Part shown: positions 30,798-38,621 of the stretch, piece by piece
Layout: every line of letters begins with the position of its first letter
How positions within the stretch are numbered: position 1 is the stretch's first letter
Source: Brevundimonas sp. NIBR10
GTDB taxonomy: Bacteria; Pseudomonadota; Alphaproteobacteria; Caulobacterales; Caulobacteraceae
Assembly (NCBI RefSeq): GCF_027912515.1
Contig: NZ_CP115464.1
Coordinates: 3,449,501 to 3,513,500 of the forward strand
Length of the DNA: 64,000 nt
Reading direction: 5' to 3'
The notes under the pieces: model-generated
Seen by the model: the letters and a program-made list of their open reading frames with translations, nothing else
Told to the model about the DNA's origin: nothing
Databases searched by the model: none
Translations under genes and position numbers: made by a program

Positions 30798-32420
30798 ATG
30801 CCGACGATCGAAGTCCTGACAGAACGCATGGACCCCATCGCGCCCACCGCCCTGGCGAGCGATGTTTTCCTGCGGTTCCGAGACGAGCCCGACACCCTGG
30901 TCATTCCGGTGGTCGAGAACGGCCGGCCGATCGGCCTGATCGAACGCAATGCCTTCCTGCTCAAGATCGCCGGACCCTTCGGCCATGCCCTCTATTCCGG
31001 CCGGACGGTGGTCCATGTGATGGATCCCGAGCCCGCCGTGGTCGAGGCGGGCGTAAGCATCGACTCTTTCTGCGACATCATGCTGAAGGGGGGCGCCGGA
31101 GCCCTGATGCGCGGCTTCATCGTCACCCGCGACGGTCGCTACAGCGGCGTCGGCACGGCCGTGTCCCTGCTTCAGGCCGTCAATGATCGCCAGCGGATCC
31201 AGAACGGCGAACTGGAGGCCCAGGCCCATGCCCTGACCGATTCCAGGACCCAAGCCCTCGCCTCCGCCCGCGCCAAGAGCCAGTTCCTCAGCATTATGAG
31301 CCACGAGCTGCGCACCCCGATGAACGGCGTGCTCGCCGTCGCCGAGCTGCTGCGCCGCCAGCCGCTGAATGCGGCCGCCCAGGCCCATGTCCAGACCATC
31401 GTCGATTCCTCCGAAACCCTGATCCGCATCCTTCAGGACGCCCTGGATCTGTCGCGCGCCGAGGCCGGCGAGCTGGAACTGACGCCGGTTGCGACCCCTC
31501 TCCGCGCCCTGATGGACGACGTCGAACAGCTGTGGGCACCGCGAGCGTCCCAGGACGGCGTGACCCTGATGATCGGTTATGAGGGCGACACGGAACTGGC
31601 CGCCGAGATCGATCCGATGCGGCTGAAACAGGTCTTCAACAACCTGATCGGCAATGCGCTGAAGTTCGCCCGCAACGGCATGGTCGAGGCCCGCCTCAAG
31701 GCCTGGGCCGAGGGCGACCATATCCATATGCAGGCCCGCGTCCGCGACGACGGTCCCGGTGTCGATGCCGACAAGGTCGACGCCATCTTCGATCCCTTCG
31801 TCCACGGATCCGGTGCCGACGGCGCGGGCCTGGGCCTGTCGATCTGTCGCCAGATCGTGGACCGGATGGGCGGGCGCATCTGGGCCGAGAACAACGCCGG
31901 TCGCGGCGCCACCTTCGCCTTCGACTTCGACGCCGCCCGCACCGTGCCCCAGGTCGAGGCTCCGTCGAACGTCCAGACCCTGGACGATCTCGAGCTCCAG
32001 GCCACGCCCCACATCCTGATCGTCGACGACAACGCCACCAACCGCGTCGTGGCCCAGGCCCTGTGCGAGATGTTTGGCTGCTCGTCCGAAACCGCCGAGG
32101 ACGGGCTGGAGGCGCTCGACGCCGTCATGTCTCGTTCGTTCGACCTGATCCTGATGGACATCAAGATGCCGCGCATGGACGGCGTCCAGTGTACCCAGGC
32201 CATCCGCGCCCTGTCCGGCCCCGAGAGCCTGATCCCGATCATCGCTCTGACCGCCAACGCCGACCCTGACGACGCCAAGGGATATCTTGCCATCGGCATG
32301 GCCGCCGTGGTCGAAAAGCCTATCAAGCCCGAACGCCTGCGCATGGCCATGAACGCCGCCCTGTCCGGCGAACCGGTTCCCGTCGCCGAACCCGCGCCGT
32401 CGAGAGTCCGCGCGGCCTAA
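30798..32420 (+). CDS. Hybrid sensor histidine kinase with N-terminal CBS-like sensor
   Basis: 540 residues, no membrane segment. Residues 15-130 form a CBS-like sensor (VIPVVENGRPIGLIERNAFLLKIAGPFG, then GFIVTRDGRYSGVGTAVSLLQAV) of a kind often seen ahead of GGDEF/EAL domains. A short coiled linker leads to HisKA with H169 (MSHELRTPMNG), HATPase_c (NLIGNALKF, DDGPGV, GAGLGLSI) and a receiver domain with acidic pocket (IVDDN), phospho-Asp in LMDIKMPRMDG and Lys in VEKPIKPER. It is a cytosolic phosphorelay kinase; its input signal and partner are unknown. It stands alone between queC and the second RTX gene. Confidence 0.92.
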   Translation: MPTIEVLTERMDPIAPTALASDVFLRFRDEPDTLVIPVVENGRPIGLIERNAFLLKIAGPFGHALYSGRTVVHVMDPEPAVVEAGVSIDSFCDIMLKGGAGALMRGFIVTRDGRYSGVGTAVSLLQAVNDRQRIQNGELEAQAHALTDSRTQALASARAKSQFLSIMSHELRTPMNGVLAVAELLRRQPLNAAAQAHVQTIVDSSETLIRILQDALDLSRAEAGELELTPVATPLRALMDDVEQLWAPRASQDGVTLMIGYEGDTELAAEIDPMRLKQVFNNLIGNALKFARNGMVEARLKAWAEGDHIHMQARVRDDGPGVDADKVDAIFDPFVHGSGADGAGLGLSICRQIVDRMGGRIWAENNAGRGATFAFDFDAARTVPQVEAPSNVQTLDDLELQATPHILIVDDNATNRVVAQALCEMFGCSSETAEDGLEALDAVMSRSFDLILMDIKMPRMDGVQCTQAIRALSGPESLIPIIALTANADPDDAKGYLAIGMAAVVEKPIKPERLRMAMNAALSGEPVPVAEPAPSRVRAA

Positions 32421-32448
32421 GCTGCGGCCGGCCTCTTCGGACCTGTCG

Positions 32449-34410
32449 TCACAGATACCAGTCTGCGACGAGCGCCGGCCCCGCCAGGCCTGTTGCGATG
32501 TTCGCGTCGAAGCCGGAAGCCCAGCCAGCAAAGTTCTGGACCCCGCTGGCTTGTGCCGAAGCGTTGTCCAGTGCCCCCCGCTCGGCACTCGATGGGGGGA
32601 CGGCCGTGCTTTGGGACCACAGGATATCGGTCGCCGAAAGGGTGCTGTTCTGCACCTGGATCAGCATATCGTTTATCCCGTCGCCACCCAGGTCGACGAA
32701 CACGAAGGTCGAACCGCCCAGGAACGCGAGACCGAAACTGTCCGTCGCCCCCGTGCGCACCCCACGCAGATCGATCCGGTCCTGGCCTGACGCGAAGCCG
32801 AAGAGGGTATCGGCCGCCGCTACCCGGGAGTCCGAAGCGGCGACATAGACAAACGCGTCCGCGCCTTCCCCGCCCCACAGCACATCGCCGGCTCCGCCGC
32901 CGATCAGGATGTCGTTGCCATCCAGTCCGTAGAGGGCGTCCGCACGCGAACTGCCGGTCAGGGTGTCGCCGATTGCCGACCCGAACGAGTGCGTCACCGC
33001 CAGGATATTCGATCCCACGGACGGCAGGTAGTCCAGGTCGCCTGCATTGATCGCGCGACCCGTCGCGCCGACGACCACGGCGGGTGCTACGGTCGAACCT
33101 CCGGGACCCGCGAACAGCAGGCTGGATCCGTCCGCCTGTCGGACCAGGCTGACGCTGGACACCCGTACGCCGGTCAGGTCGATACGATCCTCGCCCGTGG
33201 TGAAGTCATACAGATTGTCCAGGCCCGCTGCCTGGGTCGAATCCCCTTCGGCATAGCGGAAGATGTCGCGCCCGGCGCCACCGGCAATTGCGTCGGCACC
33301 CGTCCCGCCTGTCAGGATGTCGTCGCCGCCCATGCCCACGATCGCATCGCCGAAGGTGGTGCCGACCATGACGTCGGCGTTGTTCGATCCGATCAGATAG
33401 AACCCGGTCGCTCCGAATCCCTGGTAGGCGATGTTGGCCGTGGTCAGGGCCACATTGCGGAACAGGACCTGAAGGGCCCCGTCGCGACCCTGGGCGAACA
33501 GCACGCTGTCGCCGTTGTCCAGTCGGCCGATGGCGATCGACGTCACCAGCATTACGGACAGGTCGATCGAATCGCGTCCAACCTCGAAGTCCGTAATGAT
33601 GTCCGACGAAGCGGCCGTGGAATCCAGGGCCGTGATGAAGCGGAAACTGTCGCTACCCTGTCCTCCGGTCAGAATGTCGGCACCCCGCGACCCGAACAGG
33701 GTGTCGTTCCCGCCCCCACCGAAAAGCTGGTCGTTCCGGCTCCCCCCCTGAAGGCTCTCGCCGCGGCTTGATCCGAAGATCTGGATGCCCGCAGTCGTCG
33801 AGTACAGAAAGCCCGACGATCCCGGCACGTCTACACCCTGAACCAGCAGTTGCAGGGTCCCGGTCGCCGACTCCGCGAACACCTGGCTTCCAAAATTCTC
33901 CAGGTAGACGATCCTGATTTCCGTCGGAACCAGGGCCGTGAAATCGAACGAGTCGCTGATTGGAAAGAAGTCCGTGATCACATCCTGGTTGGCGGCGGTC
34001 GATTCCGAAGCCGAACCATAAAAGAAGGTATCGGAGCCTCCTCCTCCGGTCAGTGTGTCGGCACCAGCGCCACCGCGCAGGATATTGATCGCGTCAGAGC
34101 CGATAAGGACGTCGTTGAAATCACTGCCGGTCAATGATTCGACGGCGATCAGGGTGTCGACGCCCGCCCCGCCCGTGTCCTGAGGCCCCGTTATCCTGAG
34201 GTCGACCCGAACACTGGATGTGGCCGTGCTGTAGTCGGCAGTGTCTCGACCGGTGCCACCATCCAGTCGATCGTTGCCCTCATCGCCCCGCAGGATGTCA
34301 TCGCCACCGCCGCCGGACAGACTGTCGTCGCCGGCCAGACCGATGACGATATCGTCACCGTCACCTCCGGACAGAGTGTCGGTCCCGCTGGTCCCCGTGA
34401 CTGTCGGCAT
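32449..34410 (-). CDS. RTX (hemolysin-type calcium-binding) protein
   Basis: 653 residues. It opens directly with nonapeptide repeats (GTDTLSGGDGDDIVIGLAGDD) and has no N-terminal signal, as expected for a type I secretion substrate. At least three more repeat blocks follow, each ahead of a serralysin-like D-x-F-x-Y module (DTFFYGSASEST, DSFRFITALDST, DIFRYAEGDST, DAFVYVAASDS). The last module and the terminal ADWYL closely match the RTX protein at the left edge. No enzymatic domain is visible, so it may be a structural or adhesive surface protein. Good ribosome binding site (GGGAGATC). No ABC transporter or membrane-fusion gene is nearby. Confidence 0.9.
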   Translation of the reverse strand: MPTVTGTSGTDTLSGGDGDDIVIGLAGDDSLSGGGGDDILRGDEGNDRLDGGTGRDTADYSTATSSVRVDLRITGPQDTGGAGVDTLIAVESLTGSDFNDVLIGSDAINILRGGAGADTLTGGGGSDTFFYGSASESTAANQDVITDFFPISDSFDFTALVPTEIRIVYLENFGSQVFAESATGTLQLLVQGVDVPGSSGFLYSTTAGIQIFGSSRGESLQGGSRNDQLFGGGGNDTLFGSRGADILTGGQGSDSFRFITALDSTAASSDIITDFEVGRDSIDLSVMLVTSIAIGRLDNGDSVLFAQGRDGALQVLFRNVALTTANIAYQGFGATGFYLIGSNNADVMVGTTFGDAIVGMGGDDILTGGTGADAIAGGAGRDIFRYAEGDSTQAAGLDNLYDFTTGEDRIDLTGVRVSSVSLVRQADGSSLLFAGPGGSTVAPAVVVGATGRAINAGDLDYLPSVGSNILAVTHSFGSAIGDTLTGSSRADALYGLDGNDILIGGGAGDVLWGGEGADAFVYVAASDSRVAAADTLFGFASGQDRIDLRGVRTGATDSFGLAFLGGSTFVFVDLGGDGINDMLIQVQNSTLSATDILWSQSTAVPPSSAERGALDNASAQASGVQNFAGWASGFDANIATGLAGPALVADWYL

Positions 34411-34458
34411 GAGTGATCTCCCGGTTACCGCGAGTGTATTGCCGTCATGGCCTTCTGA

Positions 34459-35508
34459 CTAGGTGGCGAAATCCAGGGTGACGGGAGCCCCCTCGACAGC
34501 CTCCTCATCCTCCTCGTCGTAACCGACCAGCCTCAGCGCGCGCGCCGTCTGGCCGTGGATTTCGCACCAGCGCAGCAGGCCTTCTTCCCGGCCGTGGGTG
34601 ATCCAGATTTCCTCGGGCTTCAGCTCGGTGAAGGTGTCGGTCAGTTCGGTCCAGTCGGCGTGGTCGGAAATGACCAGCGGCAGCTCCACCCCCCGTTGCC
34701 GCGCCCGCGCCCGCACCCCCATCCAGCCAGATGCGAAGGCCGTGACCGGATCGGCAAACCGGCGAGCCCAGCGGTCCTGGATCGCCGACGGTGGAGCGAT
34801 CGCCACCTCGCCGCCCAGGGCGTCCTTCTTCAACCCCGTCGCCGGCAGGATCGGCCCCAGGTCGATGCCCTCACGCTCATACAGCCGGTTCAGCCGCTCC
34901 AGCGCCCCGTGGACATAGATGGGCCGATCCCAGCCTGCCTCGCGCAACAGCCGGATCACCCGCTGCGCCTTGCCCAGCGCATAGGCTCCGATCAAATGGG
35001 CCCGGTCCGGAAACTGGCCCAGCGACTGGACCACCCGCGCCACCTCCTCTTCGTCAGGCGGATGCACGAAGACCGGCAGGCCGAAGGTCGCTTCAGAGAT
35101 GAAGACGTCGCACGGCACGGGCTCGAACGGCAGGCAGGTCGGATCGCGCCTGCGCTTGTAGTCGCCCGAGACCACCATGGTGATCCCCTTCCAGCGGACC
35201 ACCGCCTGGGCCGAGCCCAGGACGTGGCCGGCGGGGACCAGTTCGATATCGACCCCGCCCATCGACGTCTTCAACCCATAGGGGGCCGCCTGGCGGGTCA
35301 CGGCGAAGTCCTCGCCATAGCGTTCAGCCATGATGGCCAGGGTCTGGGGCGTGGCCAGCACCGCACCGTGCCCGGCCCGCGCGTGGTCGGAATGGCCGTG
35401 GGTCACGACAGCGCGGTCAACAGGGCGCACCGGGTCGATGTAGAAATCTCCCGGCGGGCAATACAGCCCCGCCGGTGTCGGCCTGAGCAGATCTTCAAAA
35501 CGCGTCAT
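34459..35508 (-). CDS. Ligase-associated DNA exonuclease (MBL/beta-CASP fold)
   Basis: 349 residues of the SNM1/CPSF-like nuclease family found next to ATP-dependent DNA ligases in many bacteria. Metal ligands are in VTHGHSDHARAGHG and GDYKRRRD, and HADWTEL and ITHGREEG at the C-terminal end. The name comes from genomic pairing in other species with ligase and helicase genes; neither is here, so the partner may be elsewhere. Start ATG at 35508, convenient ATG with no overlap. Transcribed away from the thioesterase pair. Confidence 0.87.
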   Translation of the reverse strand: MTRFEDLLRPTPAGLYCPPGDFYIDPVRPVDRAVVTHGHSDHARAGHGAVLATPQTLAIMAERYGEDFAVTRQAAPYGLKTSMGGVDIELVPAGHVLGSAQAVVRWKGITMVVSGDYKRRRDPTCLPFEPVPCDVFISEATFGLPVFVHPPDEEEVARVVQSLGQFPDRAHLIGAYALGKAQRVIRLLREAGWDRPIYVHGALERLNRLYEREGIDLGPILPATGLKKDALGGEVAIAPPSAIQDRWARRFADPVTAFASGWMGVRARARQRGVELPLVISDHADWTELTDTFTELKPEEIWITHGREEGLLRWCEIHGQTARALRLVGYDEEDEEAVEGAPVTLDFAT

Positions 35509-35568
35509 CGAGAGACCTCAAGCCATCCAGGGCTTGCGCGCAAGGCCGCGCCCGATAAGGACGGCTGG

Positions 35569-36075
35569 ATGACCGATCCGTTCCCGCCCGACCTGAGCCC
35601 GGCCGATCCCTTCCTGACCGACATCCTGCCACAGCTGGCCAGTGGCTCGGCCCATACCTCGGCCTTGGGCTTCAGGCTGGAGGGCGTCGAGGGCCGGACC
35701 GTGCGCCTGCGCGTGCCGTGGCGCGAGGATCTGGTCGGCGATCCGGAGACCGGTGTTCTGGCCGGAGGACTGGTCACCACCCTGCTGGATCATATCGGCG
35801 GCCTCGCCGTCTGGATCGCCGCCGGCGGTTTTCAGCCGATCGCCACCCTCGACCTGCGCGTCGATTACATGCGTGCCGCCCGCACCCGCGAGGACCTCAT
35901 CGCGGAGGCGATCTGTTACCGTCTGACGTCCAACGTCGCCTTCGTCCGCGCCTGGTCGTTCGAGGCCTCGCCGGACGACCCGGTCGCGGCGGCCCAGTCC
36001 ACCTATGTCCTGTCGCAAGCGAGTCCTCACCGGATCGGGGCCAATCTGAAGACCGGTCGCGGAGCCACCGCATGA
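35569..36075 (+). CDS. PaaI-family hotdog thioesterase
   Basis: 168 residues, with an N-terminal extension and a hotdog core: VRLRVPWREDLVGDPETGVLAGGLVTTLLDHIGGLAVWIA, ATLDLRVDYMRAARTREDLIAEA and VAFVRAWSF. The acidic residue in LLDHIGG is the usual catalytic position in PaaI-like proteins. It should hydrolyse an aromatic or acyl-CoA thioester. The next gene is a second, shorter member of the same family; stop and start overlap as ATGA, implying coupled translation and perhaps a mixed oligomer. Confidence 0.87.
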   Translation: MTDPFPPDLSPADPFLTDILPQLASGSAHTSALGFRLEGVEGRTVRLRVPWREDLVGDPETGVLAGGLVTTLLDHIGGLAVWIAAGGFQPIATLDLRVDYMRAARTREDLIAEAICYRLTSNVAFVRAWSFEASPDDPVAAAQSTYVLSQASPHRIGANLKTGRGATA

Positions 36076-36467
36076 CCGCCCTGCTGGACACCCTGCCCTA
36101 CGCCCGGTTCCTGGGATTGCGTGGCGAGATGGAGGGCGACCTTCTGACGGTCGTGATGCCGTTCGCCGACCGGCTGATCGGCGATCCCATGCTGCCGGCC
36201 CTGCACGGCGGATCGACCGCCGCCCTGCTGGAGATGACGGCCATCGCCCAGGTGGCCCTGGTCTATCCTCGTCTGCGCCTGCCGCGCCCGATCAACGTGA
36301 CCGTGTCTTACCTTCGGTCGGGGCGACCCCAGGACGTACGCGCCCGGGCCCGCATTTCGCGCGCCGGCCGCCGTGTCGCCCACGTCCTGGCCGAGGCCTG
36401 GCAGGACGACGCCGCCCAGCCGATCGCGAGCCTGACCGCCAACTTCCTGCTGTCCGAAGATAACTAG
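36072..36467 (+). CDS. Second PaaI-family hotdog thioesterase
   Basis: 131 residues of the same fold as the preceding gene (MPALHGG-like segment here as LPALHGGSTAALLEMTAIAQ, then LPRPINVTVSYLRSGRPQDVRARARI and RRVAHVLAEAW). The HGG motif with nearby Glu/Thr fits PaaI/acyl-CoA thioesterases. The two neighbours share limited identity, so they could be subunits of one enzyme with different roles. Overlaps its partner by 4 bases. Confidence 0.87.
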   Translation: MTALLDTLPYARFLGLRGEMEGDLLTVVMPFADRLIGDPMLPALHGGSTAALLEMTAIAQVALVYPRLRLPRPINVTVSYLRSGRPQDVRARARISRAGRRVAHVLAEAWQDDAAQPIASLTANFLLSEDN

Positions 36468-36503
36468 GGATTGCAAACGCGATTACTGAGTGGTTGCTTC
36501 CGA

Positions 36504-36523
36504 CGGTGACGCTTCCGTCACCG
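36504..36523 (+). promoter_or_regulatory. Inverted repeat in the leader of the first AIGPLDKP gene
   Basis: CGGTGACG and CGTCACCG are exact arms with a CTTC loop, ending 11 bases before the ATG at 36535. It could fold as an RNA hairpin over the ribosome-binding region or act as an operator. No U-run follows, so termination is unlikely. Confidence 0.6.
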
Positions 36524-36534
36524 GGAAACCAATC

Positions 36535-36915
36535 ATGACGAGACAGACGATGGGCGAGGCCCTGTCCATCCGCCTCCACGCCGTGGAAGCGGCCATCGAC
36601 GCCGCCCTTGTCGAGAGTTCCACCCTGATGGCGCTCCTGCCCCGGGCACGGGCCGAGGCCTATCTGCCGGCCGTCACAGGCCAACGCGTTTTTGACGGGG
36701 CCGCAGCCTCGATCGCCGCCCTGACCGAAGCCCGGTCCCACATGGTCGATACCCACAACACCTTGGCCGCTCTCGCCCGAAAACTGGGGCTGGAAACCCT
36801 GGCCATCGGTCCGCTGGACAAGCCCGAGGATACGCCGCCGAACGGGGGCGGGATCACGGCGGCGTTCGCGCCAAAGGTAAACAAATCCCTACCGCTTTCG
36901 CCTGACGCGTGTTAA
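36535..36915 (+). CDS. Helical protein of unknown function, AIGPLDKP family (copy 1)
   Basis: 126 residues, cytosolic by lack of signal. Mostly alpha-helical by composition (EALSIRLHAVEAAIDAALVESSTLMALLPRARAEA). A short motif AIGPLDKPEDTPP near residue 90 recurs in the next gene, and the upstream helices align (both have A[IV]DAA and SH/ARDAIVACH-like DTHNTLAALARKLG). So the two genes are tandem paralogues. I recognise no family with a known function. ATG at 36535 is preferred because a hairpin and leader precede it. Confidence 0.75.
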   Translation: MTRQTMGEALSIRLHAVEAAIDAALVESSTLMALLPRARAEAYLPAVTGQRVFDGAAASIAALTEARSHMVDTHNTLAALARKLGLETLAIGPLDKPEDTPPNGGGITAAFAPKVNKSLPLSPDAC

Positions 36916-36952
36916 GCTTTCCTTCATCTGTTGCTTTTGGAGGGATACAGTA

Positions 36953-37321
36953 ATGGAACGTGCCGAAATCGCTGCCGGCGTTGCCGGTGACTTGACTGCT
37001 ACGGAACGTGCGGTTGATGCCGCGATCACCCAGGCGACCACCCTGGTGCAGTCGATGATCGGCGCCCGCGCCGCTCTGTCGATCTCGCCGGTGGCCTTCG
37101 CGGGCTCGCAGGCCAAGGCCATGGAAACCATCGCGCAGCTGGCCGCCGCACGCGACGCCATCGTCGCCTGCCACGCCGAACTCCAGAAGGATCACCGTCG
37201 CATGGGCTGGGGCACCTACGCCATCGGTCCGCTCGACAAGCCCGACGAAGGCTGGCCCGACGAAACCAAGGTCCAGCCGGAAAAGGCCGAAGCCGCCGTA
37301 CGTCGCCTCCGCGCCGTCTGA
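36953..37321 (+). CDS. Helical protein of unknown function, AIGPLDKP family (copy 2)
   Basis: 122 residues, with a strong ribosome binding site (GGAGGGATACAGTAATG). Helices TATERAVDAAITQATTLVQSMIG and MGWGTYAIGPLDKPDEGWP align with copy 1 in order and spacing. It has no cysteine pair or metal site. A CtrA-like half-consensus (TTAA-N7-TTCA) lies at 36912-36926, inside the end of copy 1, but it matches only 7 of 8 consensus bases. Likely two related subunits or a duplicated regulator; no firm role. A hairpin with T-rich tail follows at 37378. Confidence 0.8.
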   Translation: MERAEIAAGVAGDLTATERAVDAAITQATTLVQSMIGARAALSISPVAFAGSQAKAMETIAQLAAARDAIVACHAELQKDHRRMGWGTYAIGPLDKPDEGWPDETKVQPEKAEAAVRRLRAV

Positions 37322-37377
37322 ATTCGACGTAATGTTCGCCTCCAGTCATTTCGATTGGAAGCGATTCACGACAGGAT

Positions 37378-37410
37378 CGCCCTCGTGTCATTCGGCACGA
37401 GGGCGTTCTT
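37378..37410 (+). terminator. Hairpin with T-rich tail, terminator or translational switch
   Basis: A perfect 10-bp stem (CGCCCTCGTG / CACGAGGGCG, 8-base loop) is followed by TTCTT and then immediately by the ATG of the next gene (37411). The 3' arm holds GAGGG, the only Shine-Dalgarno-like sequence for that gene. So it may terminate the upstream pair and also mask the next gene's ribosome site. Confidence 0.75.
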
Positions 37411-37839
37411 ATGTTTGATTCCCTATGGTCCCAGGTCGGCGCGATCCTCGTGGTCGGCGTCTGCGTGTTCGCCTTCCTCAAGGGCGACGAGCCCGAGCGG
37501 ATCGCGGCCGGGGCCTATATCCTGGGCTGGTTCGCCTCGATGCTGCTGCAGACGGACGGCGAGCTCTACGAGGTGCAGTGGGGCGTCTTCGCTGTCGACA
37601 CCGCCATGCTTCTGGTCCTGATCGGCCTGATCTGGAAGTCGAAGAAGACCTGGCCGGTCTGGGCCGCCGCATGCGATCTTCTGATCGTGATGAGCCACGT
37701 CGTCCTGATGATCGACGTTCGGCCGCCGATGATGGCCTTCCTGACCGTCCTGAACCTGGCCGGCTACGGCGTCCTCATCTCCCTGGCCATCGGCACCTTC
37801 TGGGCCTGGCAGGAGCGCAGGGCGGCAGGACTGGAATAG
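37411..37839 (+). CDS. Four-helix membrane protein of unknown function
   Basis: 142 residues with four hydrophobic segments: VGAILVVGVCVFAFL, IAAGAYILGWFASMLL, VDTAMLLVLIGLIW and a C-terminal pair around LLIVMSHVVLMI and LAGYGVLISLAIGTFWAW. No catalytic motif. The ATG is right after the hairpin at 37378-37405, so translation may depend on that structure opening. Its neighbours (helical pair, S24 regulator) give no clear hint of role. Confidence 0.8.
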   Translation: MFDSLWSQVGAILVVGVCVFAFLKGDEPERIAAGAYILGWFASMLLQTDGELYEVQWGVFAVDTAMLLVLIGLIWKSKKTWPVWAAACDLLIVMSHVVLMIDVRPPMMAFLTVLNLAGYGVLISLAIGTFWAWQERRAAGLE

Positions 37840-37910
37840 GCATTCGGGACTAGGCTTATATTCTTACATCGACTATCCTGTGGGCGAATCAGCGCGAGCC
37901 TCGTCCGCCC

Positions 37911-38543
37911 ATGCCTCTGTCCCATGCCAAGATCTGGAAGGCCGTCGACAATCTGGCGCGGCGCGAGGGGCTGTCGGCCTCCGGCCTGGCGATCCGGGCC
38001 GGGCTGGATTCGACCAGCTTCAACCCGTCCAAGCGGTTCGGTCCCGGTGACCCCCCTCGCCCCCGCTGGCCCTCGACCGAGAGCCTGACCCGGGTTCTGG
38101 AGGCGACGCGGATTTCGCTGGGGGATTTTGCCGATCTCGCCGAGGACGCCTCCGCGCCGGCGAAACTGCCCCTGCTGGGACTGGCCCAGGCCGGTGCCGA
38201 CGGCTTCTTCGACGATGCGGGCCTGCCGACCGGCGACGGCTGGGAACAGACCGAAATGCCCCGCGCCGCGGAGGGCCGGTTCAGCCTCGAAATCTCGGGC
38301 GATTCCATGGTCCCCCTGTATCGCCCCGGCGACCGCGTCATCGTCGATCCGGCTCAATCGACCGTGCGCAAGGGCGACCGCGTGGTCGTCCGCACCGCCG
38401 ACGGCGAGACCATGGCCAAGGAGATCCTGGCCATCAACGCCCGCACGGTGACCCTGGGTTCGATCAACCCCGCCCATCCGCCCCGCACCGTCCCGCGCCG
38501 CCAGGTCGCCTGGATGGCGCGGATTCTGTGGGTCAGCCAGTAG
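37911..38543 (+). CDS. S24-family LexA-like autoproteolytic repressor
   Basis: 210 residues. N-terminal part (AKIWKAVDNLARREGLSASGLAIRAGLDSTSF) is an XRE-like helix-turn-helix. The C-terminal half is an S24 peptidase with catalytic Ser132 (EISGDSMVPLYRPGDRVIVD) and Lys170 (GETMAKEIL). The probable self-cleavage site is Ala94-Gly95 (LGLAQAGADG). This is the layout of phage CI repressors, but no phage genes are near. It would switch a set of genes on when cleaved, possibly after DNA damage; the targets are unknown. Not canonical LexA by its N-terminus. Confidence 0.88.
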   Translation: MPLSHAKIWKAVDNLARREGLSASGLAIRAGLDSTSFNPSKRFGPGDPPRPRWPSTESLTRVLEATRISLGDFADLAEDASAPAKLPLLGLAQAGADGFFDDAGLPTGDGWEQTEMPRAAEGRFSLEISGDSMVPLYRPGDRVIVDPAQSTVRKGDRVVVRTADGETMAKEILAINARTVTLGSINPAHPPRTVPRRQVAWMARILWVSQ

Positions 38544-38545
38544 AC

Positions 38546-38578
38546 AAGAAAAAGGGCCGCCCCTTTCGGGACGACCCT
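38546..38578 (-). terminator. Rho-independent terminator of the SH3-domain gene
   Basis: On the minus strand, an 11-bp stem (AGGGTCGTCCC / GGGGCGGCCCT, two G-U pairs) with a GAAA tetraloop is followed by TTTTTCTTG. It lies 44 bases past the SH3 gene stop. A second perfect hairpin (CTCGGAA / TTCCGAG, 38590-38606) lies just before it. Confidence 0.87.
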
Positions 38579-38621
38579 CTCAATCTACACTCGGAACGCT
38601 TCCGAGCTTTGGTGCCCTGAC

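Noticed and set aside
36912..36926. CtrA binding site before copy 2 of the AIGPLDKP pair
   Set aside because: TTAA-N7-TTCA misses one consensus base and lies over the end of the preceding gene; mentioned only as context.
37911..38543. Prophage remnant around the S24 repressor
   Set aside because: No capsid, tail, integrase or lysis genes flank it; neighbours are chromosomal-type genes.
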